Source of the DNA: Sulfurospirillum sp.
GTDB lineage: Bacteria > Campylobacterota > Campylobacteria > Campylobacterales > Sulfurospirillaceae
DNA: 35,418 nt
Direction: 5' to 3'
NCBI GenBank assembly: GCA_026987955.1
Contig: JALSME010000112.1
Coordinates: 1 to 35,418, forward strand
Shown: positions 16,017 through 24,179 of the stretch, in pieces
Layout of the letters: each line of letters starts with the position of its first letter
How positions within the stretch are numbered: the stretch's first letter is position 1
The notes under the pieces: generated by a model
What the model saw: only the letters and a program-made list of their open reading frames with translations
What the model was told of the DNA's origin: nothing
Database searches by the model: none
Program-made: the position numbers and the translations under genes

Positions 16017-16994
16017 ATGAAAAATTTAACCATATTATTGTCAACCTTTGTTTTAGCACTATTCTTTACAGCTTGTCAAAAAGATGTATATGCTCCTAGT
16101 GTTTATAAAGCAGAAAAGACAAGAAACGATATTAGAATTTTTAGTGCTGATAATAGTGACGGTAAAATAACAATTAAAAGTATAGAGAAAGCTTTTGAAG
16201 ATAATGGTTTTACTATAACTGGTAATAACAATATGAATGCAGCATTTGAAAAAAGATTTGGAGGCGGAAAAGATTTTAAAATATACAGACTGTTATTTAT
16301 ATATAACGCAAAGCTAAGTGCAAAAATCTTAAAAGATTACCCTGAATTTGGACTTATTGCACCACTCAGTACTTCTTTATACTCAAAAGATGGGCGTACC
16401 ATTAGCATTTCATCACTTTCCCTTACAGGGATGTCAAGAGTTTCAGGAGTACCTGAAGATAATCCTAATTTAATAGCACTTAGTGAAAATTTAACTAAAG
16501 CTCTTAAACAGGCATTTCCAAATGGAGAGTTTGAAAAGTTAAACTACAAGATGATTAGACCTGATGGAGAACTAATAACAAGATTTGCATTTGTTATGGA
16601 AAATGAATCGGGTGATATTGAAGATGCAAAGGAAAGCTATCAAGAGCAGATGGAAGGTGAAATAGAATCAGCAGGATTTATAGTAGCAGGATTTACTCCA
16701 ATATTAGAAGATTTGGAAGAAAATGGTATTAATGACTATGAATTTTATGATGGTTATTCTATATGCAAACTTGAAGTTATCTACCCTGTACACAAGCTAC
16801 ATCCAGAAGTAGGAGCATTTGCACCTTGTACTATGTATATGTACAAGAAAAAAGGAGATAAATTCACTCGTATGGGCTACCCTTCTGTATATAACTGGGT
16901 GATGTCAACAAATATATATGATGATGGATCGCTTGAGCCTCTAATAGATGCTCAGAATCTACTTGAGTCTACTATTGATGCAACTATCGAGTAA
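16017..16994 (+). CDS. Lipoprotein with two tandem DUF302-like domains
   Basis: 325 residues. Lipoprotein signal with lipobox FFTAC, lipidated cysteine C20, so it is periplasmic and membrane-anchored. Two copies of a domain resembling DUF302 (TM1560-like alpha/beta fold) follow: copy one with IEKAFEDNGFTI and KIYRLLFIYNAKLSAKILKD, then FGLIAPLSTSLYSKDG; copy two with IESAGFIVAGFTP, YSICKLEVIYPVHKLHPEVG and AFAPCTMYMYKKKG. The common Pro-Cys is kept only in copy two (APC); copy one has APL. DUF302 function is unknown. Located directly after soxZ (12-base gap) on the same strand, so a role in Sox sulfur handling is likely but not shown. The ATG has AGGAG seven bases upstream. Confidence 0.75.
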   Translation: MKNLTILLSTFVLALFFTACQKDVYAPSVYKAEKTRNDIRIFSADNSDGKITIKSIEKAFEDNGFTITGNNNMNAAFEKRFGGGKDFKIYRLLFIYNAKLSAKILKDYPEFGLIAPLSTSLYSKDGRTISISSLSLTGMSRVSGVPEDNPNLIALSENLTKALKQAFPNGEFEKLNYKMIRPDGELITRFAFVMENESGDIEDAKESYQEQMEGEIESAGFIVAGFTPILEDLEENGINDYEFYDGYSICKLEVIYPVHKLHPEVGAFAPCTMYMYKKKGDKFTRMGYPSVYNWVMSTNIYDDGSLEPLIDAQNLLESTIDATIE

Positions 16995-17004
16995 AGAAAA
17001 TTAG

Positions 17005-17541
17005 ATGCAAAGAATTACTTGCACAATACAACAGCCTGTTTTTAATAGGCTGTTACCTTTGTTTAAAACAATTTTCAATCCACTTATACTCCTCATTTTA
17101 GCAGTATCAATTAATGCAGCAGATATTGATTTAGATAAACTTTTAAAAAGTGCTAAAAAACAAAATAAACACATAATGTTTTTTCACCATATACCAGAGT
17201 GCCCATACTGTGAAACTATGATTGATGAAAACTTTAAAAATTCGACTATTTTAAAAGAGATAGACAAAAACTTTATTTATGTAGATATATACACAAAAAA
17301 TAAAGATACAATAAAATTTAAAGATTTTAAAGGCTCGCATAAGGAGTTCTCAAAATATTTAGGTGCATTTGTCTACCCTTCAACTATATTTATGAACAAT
17401 AATGGAGATGTAATACACAAGGCAATTGGATATAGGAATATTGATGAATTCTTAGCAGAAATAACATATGTATCATCGCAAAGCTACAAAACTATGGATT
17501 TAGAATCATATTTATTAAATTTAGAGTTTGAAAAAGAGTAG
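17005..17541 (+). CDS. Periplasmic thioredoxin-like protein (SoxW-like)
   Basis: 178-residue thioredoxin fold of the SoxW/thioredoxin_7 type. Active site CPYC (C66, C69) in ECPYCETM and a cis-proline in AFVYPSTIFM. A membrane-spanning signal sequence ends about ILAVSINAAD. In Paracoccus, SoxW is a periplasmic thioredoxin that reduces Sox components; the same job is plausible here, working on SoxYZ or the DUF302 lipoprotein cysteines. Start is uncertain. The ATG at 17005 lacks a strong ribosome-binding site and puts 18 residues ahead of the signal. A TTG at 17059 would give a clean signal peptide (MFKTIFNPLILLILAVSINA) with AGG nine bases upstream. A strong hairpin at 17030-17054 lies between the two. 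Confidence 0.8.
   Translation: MQRITCTIQQPVFNRLLPLFKTIFNPLILLILAVSINAADIDLDKLLKSAKKQNKHIMFFHHIPECPYCETMIDENFKNSTILKEIDKNFIYVDIYTKNKDTIKFKDFKGSHKEFSKYLGAFVYPSTIFMNNNGDVIHKAIGYRNIDEFLAEITYVSSQSYKTMDLESYLLNLEFEKE
17030..17054 (+). other. Stem-loop at the start of the thioredoxin-like gene
   Basis: AACAGCCT (17030-17037) and AGGCTGTT (17047-17054) pair perfectly over 8 bp around a 9-base loop GTTTTTAAT. No T-run follows, so it is not a standard terminator. It would cover the AGG ahead of the alternative TTG start at 17059, or act as a processing or attenuation element between the lipoprotein and thioredoxin genes. Confidence 0.5.
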
Positions 17542-17543
17542 AT

Positions 17544-17993
17544 ATGAAGTTTAAACAAATTTCACCTATTGATAATATTGCAGAGCTTATTTTAGATATA
17601 TCTAATATAAAATTAAATATATCTGGTGGCTGGGGATATGATTCTAACTGTCCAGTTATTGTAAATGATCTTGATATCCCTAATGAACAATTTTTTAATC
17701 TTTTTGCTAGTTTAAGAGCCAATATTGAGATGAATATGACCCTAGACGAAAATGATAGATATGCCGGTATAAATCTCACACTTAAAGAGCAAAAAAACAT
17801 AAAAAATTATACTGTTGTAACTTTTAAAATTAGTGCTATAAAAGAGTCCAAGTATGCACAATTTATCAAAGAGTATAAAGATGGGTATGGTAAAAAAGAT
17901 TTTGATTTAGCAGCACATTTTAATAATAGAAAAAAACATACTCTTAATATAGAATCTGACTATTGGTTCATACTTCAAGCCCAATCTCTTTAG
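17544..17993 (+). CDS. Hypothetical protein at the end of the sox operon
   Basis: 149 residues, not recognised. No signal peptide or membrane segment, so cytoplasmic. Mixed alpha/beta composition with a short glycine-rich turn (SGGWGYDSNCP) containing the single cysteine, then a region of alternating charged and hydrophobic residues (MNMTLDENDRYAGINLTLKEQ) that suggests beta strands. The stop of the thioredoxin-like gene and this ATG are two bases apart, so they are co-transcribed. Its last 26 bases overlap the 3' end of uvrA on the other strand. A cytoplasmic protein at the end of a periplasmic sulfur operon may be an assembly or regulatory factor; that is speculation. Confidence 0.7.
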   Translation: MKFKQISPIDNIAELILDISNIKLNISGGWGYDSNCPVIVNDLDIPNEQFFNLFASLRANIEMNMTLDENDRYAGINLTLKEQKNIKNYTVVTFKISAIKESKYAQFIKEYKDGYGKKDFDLAAHFNNRKKHTLNIESDYWFILQAQSL

Positions 17994-20787
17994 CTAAATA
18001 CTCCCCAGTGTAACTTCCACTTTTTTTATAGTTTGTAGCTACATGTAGAGGTGTTCCCACATCTACTATCTGCCCCCCATAGCTCCCTCCATCTGGTCCC
18101 ATGTCTATAATATAGTCACAGTTTTTTATGATATCCATATTATGTTCTATAACTAAGACTGAGTTACCCAAATCGGTTAGATGATGAAGAACTTTTGTGA
18201 GCCTATCTACATCTGCAAAGTGCAATCCTGTTGTTGGTTCATCTAAAATATAAAGAGTATTTCCCGTATCTCGTTTACTAAGCTCTTTTCCTAGTTTAAT
18301 TCTTTGGGCTTCTCCTCCACTTAAAGTTACTGCATTTTGTCCAAGTGTAATATAACCAAGTCCTACATCACTAAGTGTTTGAAGTTTTTGGTTGATTTTT
18401 GGGATAGCTTTAAAAAACTCGAGAGCCTCATCTACACTCATACCAAGCACATCTGATATGGATTTGCCTTTGTATCTTATCTCTAAGGTTTGGGCATTGT
18501 ATCTTGCCCCTTTACATGCATCACATTTGACCATAATATCTGGTAAAAAATGCATCTCTATCTTAATCTCTCCCTCTCCTTGACACTTTTCACACCTACC
18601 ACCTTTTACATTGAAACTAAACCTTCCTATCTTATAGCCTCTAAGTTGTGCCTCTTTTGTTTTGCTAAAGAGAGTTCTAATCTCATCCATCACTCCAGTG
18701 TATGTTGCAGGATTACTTCTAGGAGTCCTTCCTATTGGGCTCTGATCAAGATAGATAACTTTATCTAAATTTTCAAGCCCATGGCACTCTACTCCATCTA
18801 TTTTTTTTACTTTTCTAGCACGATTAAGCAACTCTTTTGCAACTGGTAGCAAAGTTTGAAGTATCAAAGAACTCTTACCACTTCCACTAACCCCTGTGAT
18901 ACCAACAAGATTACGAAGAGGTATATTGACATGAAGATTTTCAATATTATTTACACTAACATTTTTAAGCTCAATCCAATCATTTTGCTCTCTGTCTTCC
19001 TTGTAGTCAATAACCTTTTTACCACTTAGATAATCTGCTGTTAGTGTTCCGCTTTTGTTTAGTTCTTTAAGAGTTCCTGCGAAAACAATCTCTCCACCAT
19101 ACTTACCTGCATTTGGTCCAATATCTACTATAAAATCCGCTGCATTTATAGTCTCTTTATCATGCTCAACGACTATAACACTATTACCTTTTTTCTGTAA
19201 GTTTCTTAGTGTTCTTATAAGCCTCAAAGTATCTCTCTCATGAAGCCCAATGCTAGGCTCATCAAGCACATACATAACACCAGTCAACCCACTTCCTATC
19301 TGTGAAGCAATGCGTATTCTTTGAGCCTCTCCACCACTAATGGTCCTAGCATCTCTTCCAAGGGTGATATAACCAAGTCCAACATCATATAGAAAAAACA
19401 GACGCTCTCGTATCTCTTTTAAAACTGAAGCTGCTATGAGATGTTGTTGCTCACTCATATACTCAAAGTTTTTTTCATTTTGAAAAAACTCTAATGTTTT
19501 ATCTATAGGCATATCTAGTATATCGCCGATATTATGAGCTGCTACATGTACTGCTAGACTCTCCTGTTTTAGTCTATGGGCTCCACACCTATCGCAACTT
19601 TTTTCACTCATATAATCACCCAAATCTTTTTCATCTTTTAGCATATCATAGGCTATTTTTACAACACCTTCCCATTTTCTCTTTAAGGAGTGTCTTTTCC
19701 ATGTAAATTTTGCATCTTCAACTCCACCATGAAGTATAGCTTTTTGTTCATGCTCCTCAAGCTCTTCGTATGGTTTATTGATATCAATATTGGCAGCCTT
19801 ACAAAAACCTTTTAAAAACTTTGCATAGTAACCTTTGTTAAATCCATAAAAAAGTTTTATTGCTCCTGTTTCTATACTCTTGTGTCGGTCTATTATTTTT
19901 GTTAAATCAAGTGTATACCTTATACCAAGTCCATCACAAATTGGACATGCTCCCTTGGGTGAATTAAATGAAAAAGAGAGTGGCTCAAGTGGCTCAAAAC
20001 TAATCTTACAATCAAAGCAAGCAAGATGTTCAGAGTAGTGTATATGAGAGCTCTCTAGTCCTATCTCTTCATAGTTCAAGATATCCAACTCAACTTCTCC
20101 GTAACTCTCATTTAGTGACTTCTCAATATCACTTGCAATTCTCTCTTTGTTATCCTCTTTTACAACAACACGGTCAATAACAACTTTAATAGTATGTTTT
20201 TTGGTTTTACTTAGTTCTACCTCTTCATCAAGTCGCACCATAACACCATCTATCATAGCTCTTACATAGCCTTTGTGACGAAGTGACTCTATCATATCTG
20301 CAAAACTTCCCTTTTTCTCTCTTACAAGAGGACTCATGATGACAAGTTTTGCCCCTTCTGGAAGTTTTAAAACTTCTCCAATGATATCTGCTCCACTCAT
20401 CTGCGAAATAGGCTTTTTACATTTGTGGCAGTACTGTTTTCCAACTCTTGCAAACAAAAGTCTCATATAATCATATATCTCTGTAATTGTCCCCACTGTT
20501 GAGCGAGGGTTTTTACTTGTTGTTTTCTGATCAATTGCAATAGCAGGAGTAAGTCCCTCAATGCGTTCAACATCTGGTTTACCTACTCTATCTAAAAACT
20601 GCCTTGCATAACTAGAGAGGGATTCTATATATCGTCTTTGCCCTTCTGCATAGAGTGTGTCAAATGCTAGAGTTGACTTTCCACTTCCACTAAGTCCTGT
20701 AAAAACTACAAGTTTGTTTTTTGGTATTTCTAAATCTATGTTTTTTAAATTGTTCTCATTCGCCCCAGTTATCTTAATACTATCCAC
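17968..20787 (-). CDS. uvrA: Excinuclease ABC subunit A
   Basis: 939-residue damage-recognition ATPase of nucleotide excision repair, same length as in E. coli. Two ABC modules: Walker A GLSGSGKST (31-39) and GVSGSGKSS in the second half. Signature and Walker B pairs are RTISGGEAQRIRIASQ then YVLDEPSIGLH, and VTLSGGEAQRIKLGKE then YILDEPTTGLH. Zinc-binding cysteines occur in YCHKCKKP, ACFDCKIS, ACPICDGLG, and the CEKCQGEG / CDACKGARY module involved in DNA damage binding. GTG start, with AGGA six bases upstream. It begins nine bases after the TauE-like gene ends, so the two are likely one operon. Confidence 0.97.
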   Translation of the reverse strand: MDSIKITGANENNLKNIDLEIPKNKLVVFTGLSGSGKSTLAFDTLYAEGQRRYIESLSSYARQFLDRVGKPDVERIEGLTPAIAIDQKTTSKNPRSTVGTITEIYDYMRLLFARVGKQYCHKCKKPISQMSGADIIGEVLKLPEGAKLVIMSPLVREKKGSFADMIESLRHKGYVRAMIDGVMVRLDEEVELSKTKKHTIKVVIDRVVVKEDNKERIASDIEKSLNESYGEVELDILNYEEIGLESSHIHYSEHLACFDCKISFEPLEPLSFSFNSPKGACPICDGLGIRYTLDLTKIIDRHKSIETGAIKLFYGFNKGYYAKFLKGFCKAANIDINKPYEELEEHEQKAILHGGVEDAKFTWKRHSLKRKWEGVVKIAYDMLKDEKDLGDYMSEKSCDRCGAHRLKQESLAVHVAAHNIGDILDMPIDKTLEFFQNEKNFEYMSEQQHLIAASVLKEIRERLFFLYDVGLGYITLGRDARTISGGEAQRIRIASQIGSGLTGVMYVLDEPSIGLHERDTLRLIRTLRNLQKKGNSVIVVEHDKETINAADFIVDIGPNAGKYGGEIVFAGTLKELNKSGTLTADYLSGKKVIDYKEDREQNDWIELKNVSVNNIENLHVNIPLRNLVGITGVSGSGKSSLILQTLLPVAKELLNRARKVKKIDGVECHGLENLDKVIYLDQSPIGRTPRSNPATYTGVMDEIRTLFSKTKEAQLRGYKIGRFSFNVKGGRCEKCQGEGEIKIEMHFLPDIMVKCDACKGARYNAQTLEIRYKGKSISDVLGMSVDEALEFFKAIPKINQKLQTLSDVGLGYITLGQNAVTLSGGEAQRIKLGKELSKRDTGNTLYILDEPTTGLHFADVDRLTKVLHHLTDLGNSVLVIEHNMDIIKNCDYIIDMGPDGGSYGGQIVDVGTPLHVATNYKKSGSYTGEYLAKEIGLEV

Positions 20788-20795
20788 TTAATTTC

Positions 20796-21530
20796 CTAAA
20801 AATATAATTTATTTACTGTTAGAAACAGTATTAAAAAATACAGTCCCAACAGAAGTTTTTTGTGTTTTGCCTTGTCGATATTGTGAGATGTTTTTATGCC
20901 AAAAAAAACACCAATCAATGAACTTATACCGACAATAAGCCCAATTTTATAGTCTATAAATCCAAATTGTGAAAGACTTATAAATCCTGAAAGCGAGGAG
21001 AATACTATAAAAAATAGACTCATAGAGACAGCTTTTCTTATATCGTAATTCAAAAAACCTACTAAAATAGGTGTTAAAAACAACCCTCCACCGATACCAA
21101 CACTAATGGCAATCAAACCTACAAACAAACCCACAAAAAAGAGCAATACTATTGATTTCACTTCTGGATCATTTGCCTGAACGGATGATTTAAAAAACTT
21201 TAATATCGCCATACAAACGGAGAGTAAAAATACCACAGAAAGTATATGTGCAGATAGATGAGTAACTAAAAAGCCACTACCTTGAGCACCCACAAAACCA
21301 CCTATACCAAGTATAAGTCCATCTTTAATCTGAAATGTGCCATTTTTTAAGTTTAAATAAGAACCGAAAATGGAACTAAATACCATCTGCATAACTGAAA
21401 CACCTATGGCATGTTTTATTGTAAATCCTAGATATAGCAGTGTTGGAACCAAAAGAGTCCCTCCACCAATACCAAAAAAACCAGATATAAAACCGATAAC
21501 TAAACCAGCTACTGAGAATTCTAAATACAA
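20796..21530 (-). CDS. TauE/SafE-family sulfite/sulfonate exporter-like membrane protein
   Basis: 244-residue, about eight-helix integral membrane protein of the TauE/SafE family (DUF81), which exports sulfite, sulfoacetate and related organic or inorganic sulfur anions. The two internally repeated family motifs are visible: GFISGFFGIGGGTLLVPTLLYLGF near residues 13-36, and GLIAISVGIGGGLFLTPILVG in the second half. TTG start (no ATG or GTG is available in frame nearby) with only a weak ribosome-binding site. It lies upstream of uvrA and about 3.5 kb from the sox genes. A cell that makes sulfite from thiosulfate would benefit from sulfite export, but the substrate is not proven by the sequence. 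Confidence 0.85.
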   Translation of the reverse strand: MYLEFSVAGLVIGFISGFFGIGGGTLLVPTLLYLGFTIKHAIGVSVMQMVFSSIFGSYLNLKNGTFQIKDGLILGIGGFVGAQGSGFLVTHLSAHILSVVFLLSVCMAILKFFKSSVQANDPEVKSIVLLFFVGLFVGLIAISVGIGGGLFLTPILVGFLNYDIRKAVSMSLFFIVFSSLSGFISLSQFGFIDYKIGLIVGISSLIGVFFGIKTSHNIDKAKHKKLLLGLYFLILFLTVNKLYF

Positions 21531-21639
21531 ATTATTTTTCTACCACACAATTTATAATTTTAATCATAAACATGACAAATCCTTTTGGCAAATTCAACCC
21601 AAATTATGAAATTGGTTTTAATAATGCATTGTACTTAAT

Positions 21640-21667
21640 TTGTTATTTAATTAACTTAAACTATAAT
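21640..21667 (+). promoter_or_regulatory. Sigma-70-type promoter of the CheX-like/fliN operon
   Basis: TTGTTA at 21640-21645 (four of six -35 bases) and a perfect TATAAT at 21662-21667, 16 bases apart. Predicted start near 21674, then AAGGG at 21682-21686 ahead of the ATG at 21693. No sigma-28 or sigma-54 signature seen, so this flagellar cluster appears to use the housekeeping factor. The rest of 21531-21692 holds nothing else recognised. Confidence 0.5.
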
Positions 21668-21692
21668 AGGAAATCTTTTTTAAGGGCAAAAA

Positions 21693-22124
21693 ATGATAAA
21701 TGCAATAAATATGGCTACCAAAAGTTTCTGTACTGACATAATTGGAGTTGATGTAAAAGATGCTAAAAGTGTTGGCAATACATTTTATGGTGCAGCTATT
21801 GCACTATATGAAGATGATACAGAGATACAGTGGTATCTGCTTTTTAAAAAAGCGAATCTGATTGAATTTTCAAAAGCTCTTCTTTTTGAAGATACACTAA
21901 ACGAAGATGAATTAGATGACTTAGTTAAAGAAGTTGCAAATATGATTATAGGGTCTGCAAAAGTTATTTTAGAAAAGAAAAACCCACACAAAAAGTATAG
22001 TCTATCTACACCAGATTTTTTAGGACATGTGCCTAGAATAGGCCTTTTAAAGTTGGAAGAGTTTTTGCTTTATAAGATCAAGAACCGTACATTTGTCATA
22101 GGCAGAAAGGGTCATTCAATTTGA
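21693..22124 (+). CDS. CheX-like (CheC/CheX/FliY-type) protein
   Basis: 143 residues with the fold signature of CheX-type CheY-P phosphatases: an ExxN active-site helix, E80-V-A-N83 in DLVKEVANMIIGSAK, preceded by an acidic linker (EDTLNEDELDD) and followed by a beta-sheet half (GLLKLEEFLLYKIKNRTFVIG). Members dephosphorylate CheY or sit beside the C ring as part of FliY. Upstream of fliN, as for the unnamed gene preceding fliN in C. jejuni. This may be the CheX-half of a FliY-like unit kept as a separate gene. ATG with AAGGG six bases upstream. Its stop codon overlaps the start of fliN (TTGA). Confidence 0.65.
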   Translation: MINAINMATKSFCTDIIGVDVKDAKSVGNTFYGAAIALYEDDTEIQWYLLFKKANLIEFSKALLFEDTLNEDELDDLVKEVANMIIGSAKVILEKKNPHKKYSLSTPDFLGHVPRIGLLKLEEFLLYKIKNRTFVIGRKGHSI

Positions 22125-22432
22125 ATAAAAAAGATAAAGAGTATTTAGAAACTAAACTTCTTAGTGGATATGAAAACCTTGTGGATATAAATGTTGACTT
22201 CATAGCTGAACTTGGCACAACAGCTTTAAGCATAAGAGAGCTACTAAAGCTAGACAAAGGTTCTGTAATAGACTTAGGTAAGCCAGCTGGTGAAAGTGTT
22301 GAGTTATTTGTTAACAATAAGATTTTTGGCAAAGGCGAAGTAATGGTATATGAAAAAAACTTAGCTATAAGAATCAATGAGATACTAGATTCTAAAACGG
22401 TTATTCAGTATTTTAAAAGAGAACTATCATGA
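22121..22432 (+). CDS. fliN: Flagellar motor switch protein FliN
   Basis: 103-residue C-ring component that, with FliM and FliG, forms the switch of the flagellum and helps bind export cargo. The SpoA/FliN domain covers most of the protein: VDINVDFIAELGTTALSIREL, LLKLDKGSVIDLGKPAGESVELFVNN, GEVMVYEKNLAIRINEI. The length is that of a short single-domain FliN. TTG start with AGAAAGGG about nine bases upstream; the preceding gene's TGA shares three bases with the TTG. It overlaps fliO by four bases (ATGA). A core part of a translationally coupled trio. Confidence 0.9.
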   Translation: MNKKDKEYLETKLLSGYENLVDINVDFIAELGTTALSIRELLKLDKGSVIDLGKPAGESVELFVNNKIFGKGEVMVYEKNLAIRINEILDSKTVIQYFKRELS

Positions 22433-23271
22433 GATATATTTTTTCAATTTTACTACTATTTTGTTTTGCAGATGCTGCAAACTTACTAACATATAACATA
22501 TATGAAAGAACTGATAGAGTAGATATTATGCTATCTTTTGACTCACCATATGAAGGCAAAATAAGTCAAAAAAAAGGTGCAAATATAACTACTCTAAATT
22601 TAAGTGATTTAACATATGATAAACTTATTGAAAAGAGTATTAATTCTAGTATACTTCAAGCTATAACCATAGAACCAAATAAGAATAGCACAAATGTTAT
22701 ACTAAAAAGTAAAAACAACCTTGCTGTTATTGCCTCTAAAACGGTAGATGGTTTTGGTCTTAGAATAAGAACAAAACCTATAGGCATAACCAAAAATAGC
22801 AAGCAAGTAGTTACAAAAAATATCTCAACAAAAACTCCACTAGAGACAAAAGAAAATGAAGATCTTATAGATGGAAGATACCTGAGTGTTATCTTTATTT
22901 TAGCAATTATGGTTATATTTATGTATTGGTTAAAAAATAGAGTCACTAGTAAAACAAAGCAAAGCAAAAACTCTTGGTTATTTAAATCAAACATCAATAA
23001 CTCAACAAGTGATAATGTTAGCATATTACATAAAAAAGCTATTGACAATACAAATAGTGTTGTATTGTTAGAGTTTCAAGATAAAAGATATCTAGTCATG
23101 ACTGGAAACTCTAATCTGCTTTTAGAAAAATTTTCAAAAGATGACATAAAGGATGATTCAGATTTTGAAAAAGCATTTGAAGATAATAGAAAAAAACTAG
23201 ATGAATACCTAAAAATTCAGCAACAAGAAGATGAAAAAAGTGATTATAGAAGTAAACTAGAGAGGTACTAG
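22429..23271 (+). CDS. fliO: Flagellar export component FliO (long, Campylobacterota type)
   Basis: 280 residues. Signal sequence at 1-16 (MRYIFSILLLFCFADA), a periplasmic region to about 148, one membrane helix (YLSVIFILAIMVIFMYWLKNR, about 149-169), then a cytoplasmic FliO domain with SVVLLEFQDKRYLVMTGNS, the small beta-barrel-like motif seen in FliO, and a charged tail. FliO helps assemble the FliPQR export gate of the flagellar secretion system. The large periplasmic part resembles the enlarged FliO described for Helicobacter pylori. It follows fliN with a four-base overlap, matching the fliN-then-transmembrane-protein order in relatives. Confidence rests on layout and context more than on residue identity. 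Confidence 0.75.
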   Translation: MRYIFSILLLFCFADAANLLTYNIYERTDRVDIMLSFDSPYEGKISQKKGANITTLNLSDLTYDKLIEKSINSSILQAITIEPNKNSTNVILKSKNNLAVIASKTVDGFGLRIRTKPIGITKNSKQVVTKNISTKTPLETKENEDLIDGRYLSVIFILAIMVIFMYWLKNRVTSKTKQSKNSWLFKSNINNSTSDNVSILHKKAIDNTNSVVLLEFQDKRYLVMTGNSNLLLEKFSKDDIKDDSDFEKAFEDNRKKLDEYLKIQQQEDEKSDYRSKLERY

Positions 23272-24177
23272 TTGGATATATTTTTATCTGTTATATCAAT
23301 CTATTTTTTTATACTTCTAGGTTTTTTAGCAAAAAGAAAACTAAAAGATGAACTTCAAGAAAAATCACTTGTTATAATCTCTATATACTTTTTACAGCCA
23401 ATGCTTTCTTTTTGGGGATTAAGTACCAAAAGTATAGATACAAAACTTATAGGTGTTCCTATAATTTATATGGTTATTAGCATACTCTGTATTGTGGTTA
23501 GCTTTTTTATTGCAAAAAGTTTTTTTTCAAACCCTAAAGAGCGCTCAATTGTAACTGTTTCAAGCTCAATAGGGAACACAGGAAACCTCGGTATTCCAAT
23601 AGGTATTGCACTTTTTGGGGCAGATTCCATCATATATACTTCACTTATAAATGTAGCAAATATTTTAATTCTTTACACAGTTGGTATATACTTCTACTCA
23701 AGAGGGCAATTTAGTGTAAAAGAGTCTCTCTTAAATATAGTAAAACTACCACTTATATGGTTTGCTGCCCTTGCGTTAGTACTAAATGCCCTCAATATTG
23801 AAATTCATAGCTCTTTACTAAATTCACTAATGATGGGAGCCTATGCAGCAATGGTTCTGCAACTTATGATTTTTGGTATGTTTTTGTATAGTGTAAAATT
23901 AAAACATCTAAATTTAAAACTAATTTTTCATGTAGGAATAATAAAATTTATCATAATTCCAATTATATCTATATTGGTTTTAAAAAATCTACATTTAGAC
24001 GAGTTCATAGTTGGAATAATACTGCTTGAAGTACTTGTACCACTTGCAGTAACCAATGTAAATCTATCTTCCCTCTATAATTGTAGACCAATTGATGTTA
24101 CATCTTTAGTACTTTTAAGTTCTCTATTTTTTATACCATATATTCTATTTATTATGTACTTTTTTGGTAAAATATAG
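23272..24177 (+). CDS. AEC-family (auxin efflux carrier) permease
   Basis: 301 residues, about ten hydrophobic segments, inner membrane. The family motif is clear: SIGNTGNLGIPIGIALFG at about 98-115 (conserved Asn-x-Gly-x-Leu-Gly-Ile-Pro), with a second similar region near EVLVPLAVTNVNLSSLYN in the last third. AEC transporters move malonate, other dicarboxylates or amino acids; the substrate is unknown here. The TTG begins directly after the fliO stop (no gap), with AGAGG about seven bases upstream. It sits in the flagellar operon without an obvious link. Confidence 0.85.
   Translation: MDIFLSVISIYFFILLGFLAKRKLKDELQEKSLVIISIYFLQPMLSFWGLSTKSIDTKLIGVPIIYMVISILCIVVSFFIAKSFFSNPKERSIVTVSSSIGNTGNLGIPIGIALFGADSIIYTSLINVANILILYTVGIYFYSRGQFSVKESLLNIVKLPLIWFAALALVLNALNIEIHSSLLNSLMMGAYAAMVLQLMIFGMFLYSVKLKHLNLKLIFHVGIIKFIIIPIISILVLKNLHLDEFIVGIILLEVLVPLAVTNVNLSSLYNCRPIDVTSLVLLSSLFFIPYILFIMYFFGKI
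24165..24173 (+). promoter_or_regulatory. Extended -10 (TGGTAAAAT) just upstream of the gene at 24180
   Basis: TGN-extended -10 element overlapping the last codons of the AEC gene. Its last base is seven bases from the A of the next ATG, so transcription from it would begin at that ATG and give a leaderless mRNA. Confidence 0.3.
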
Positions 24178-24179
24178 TT

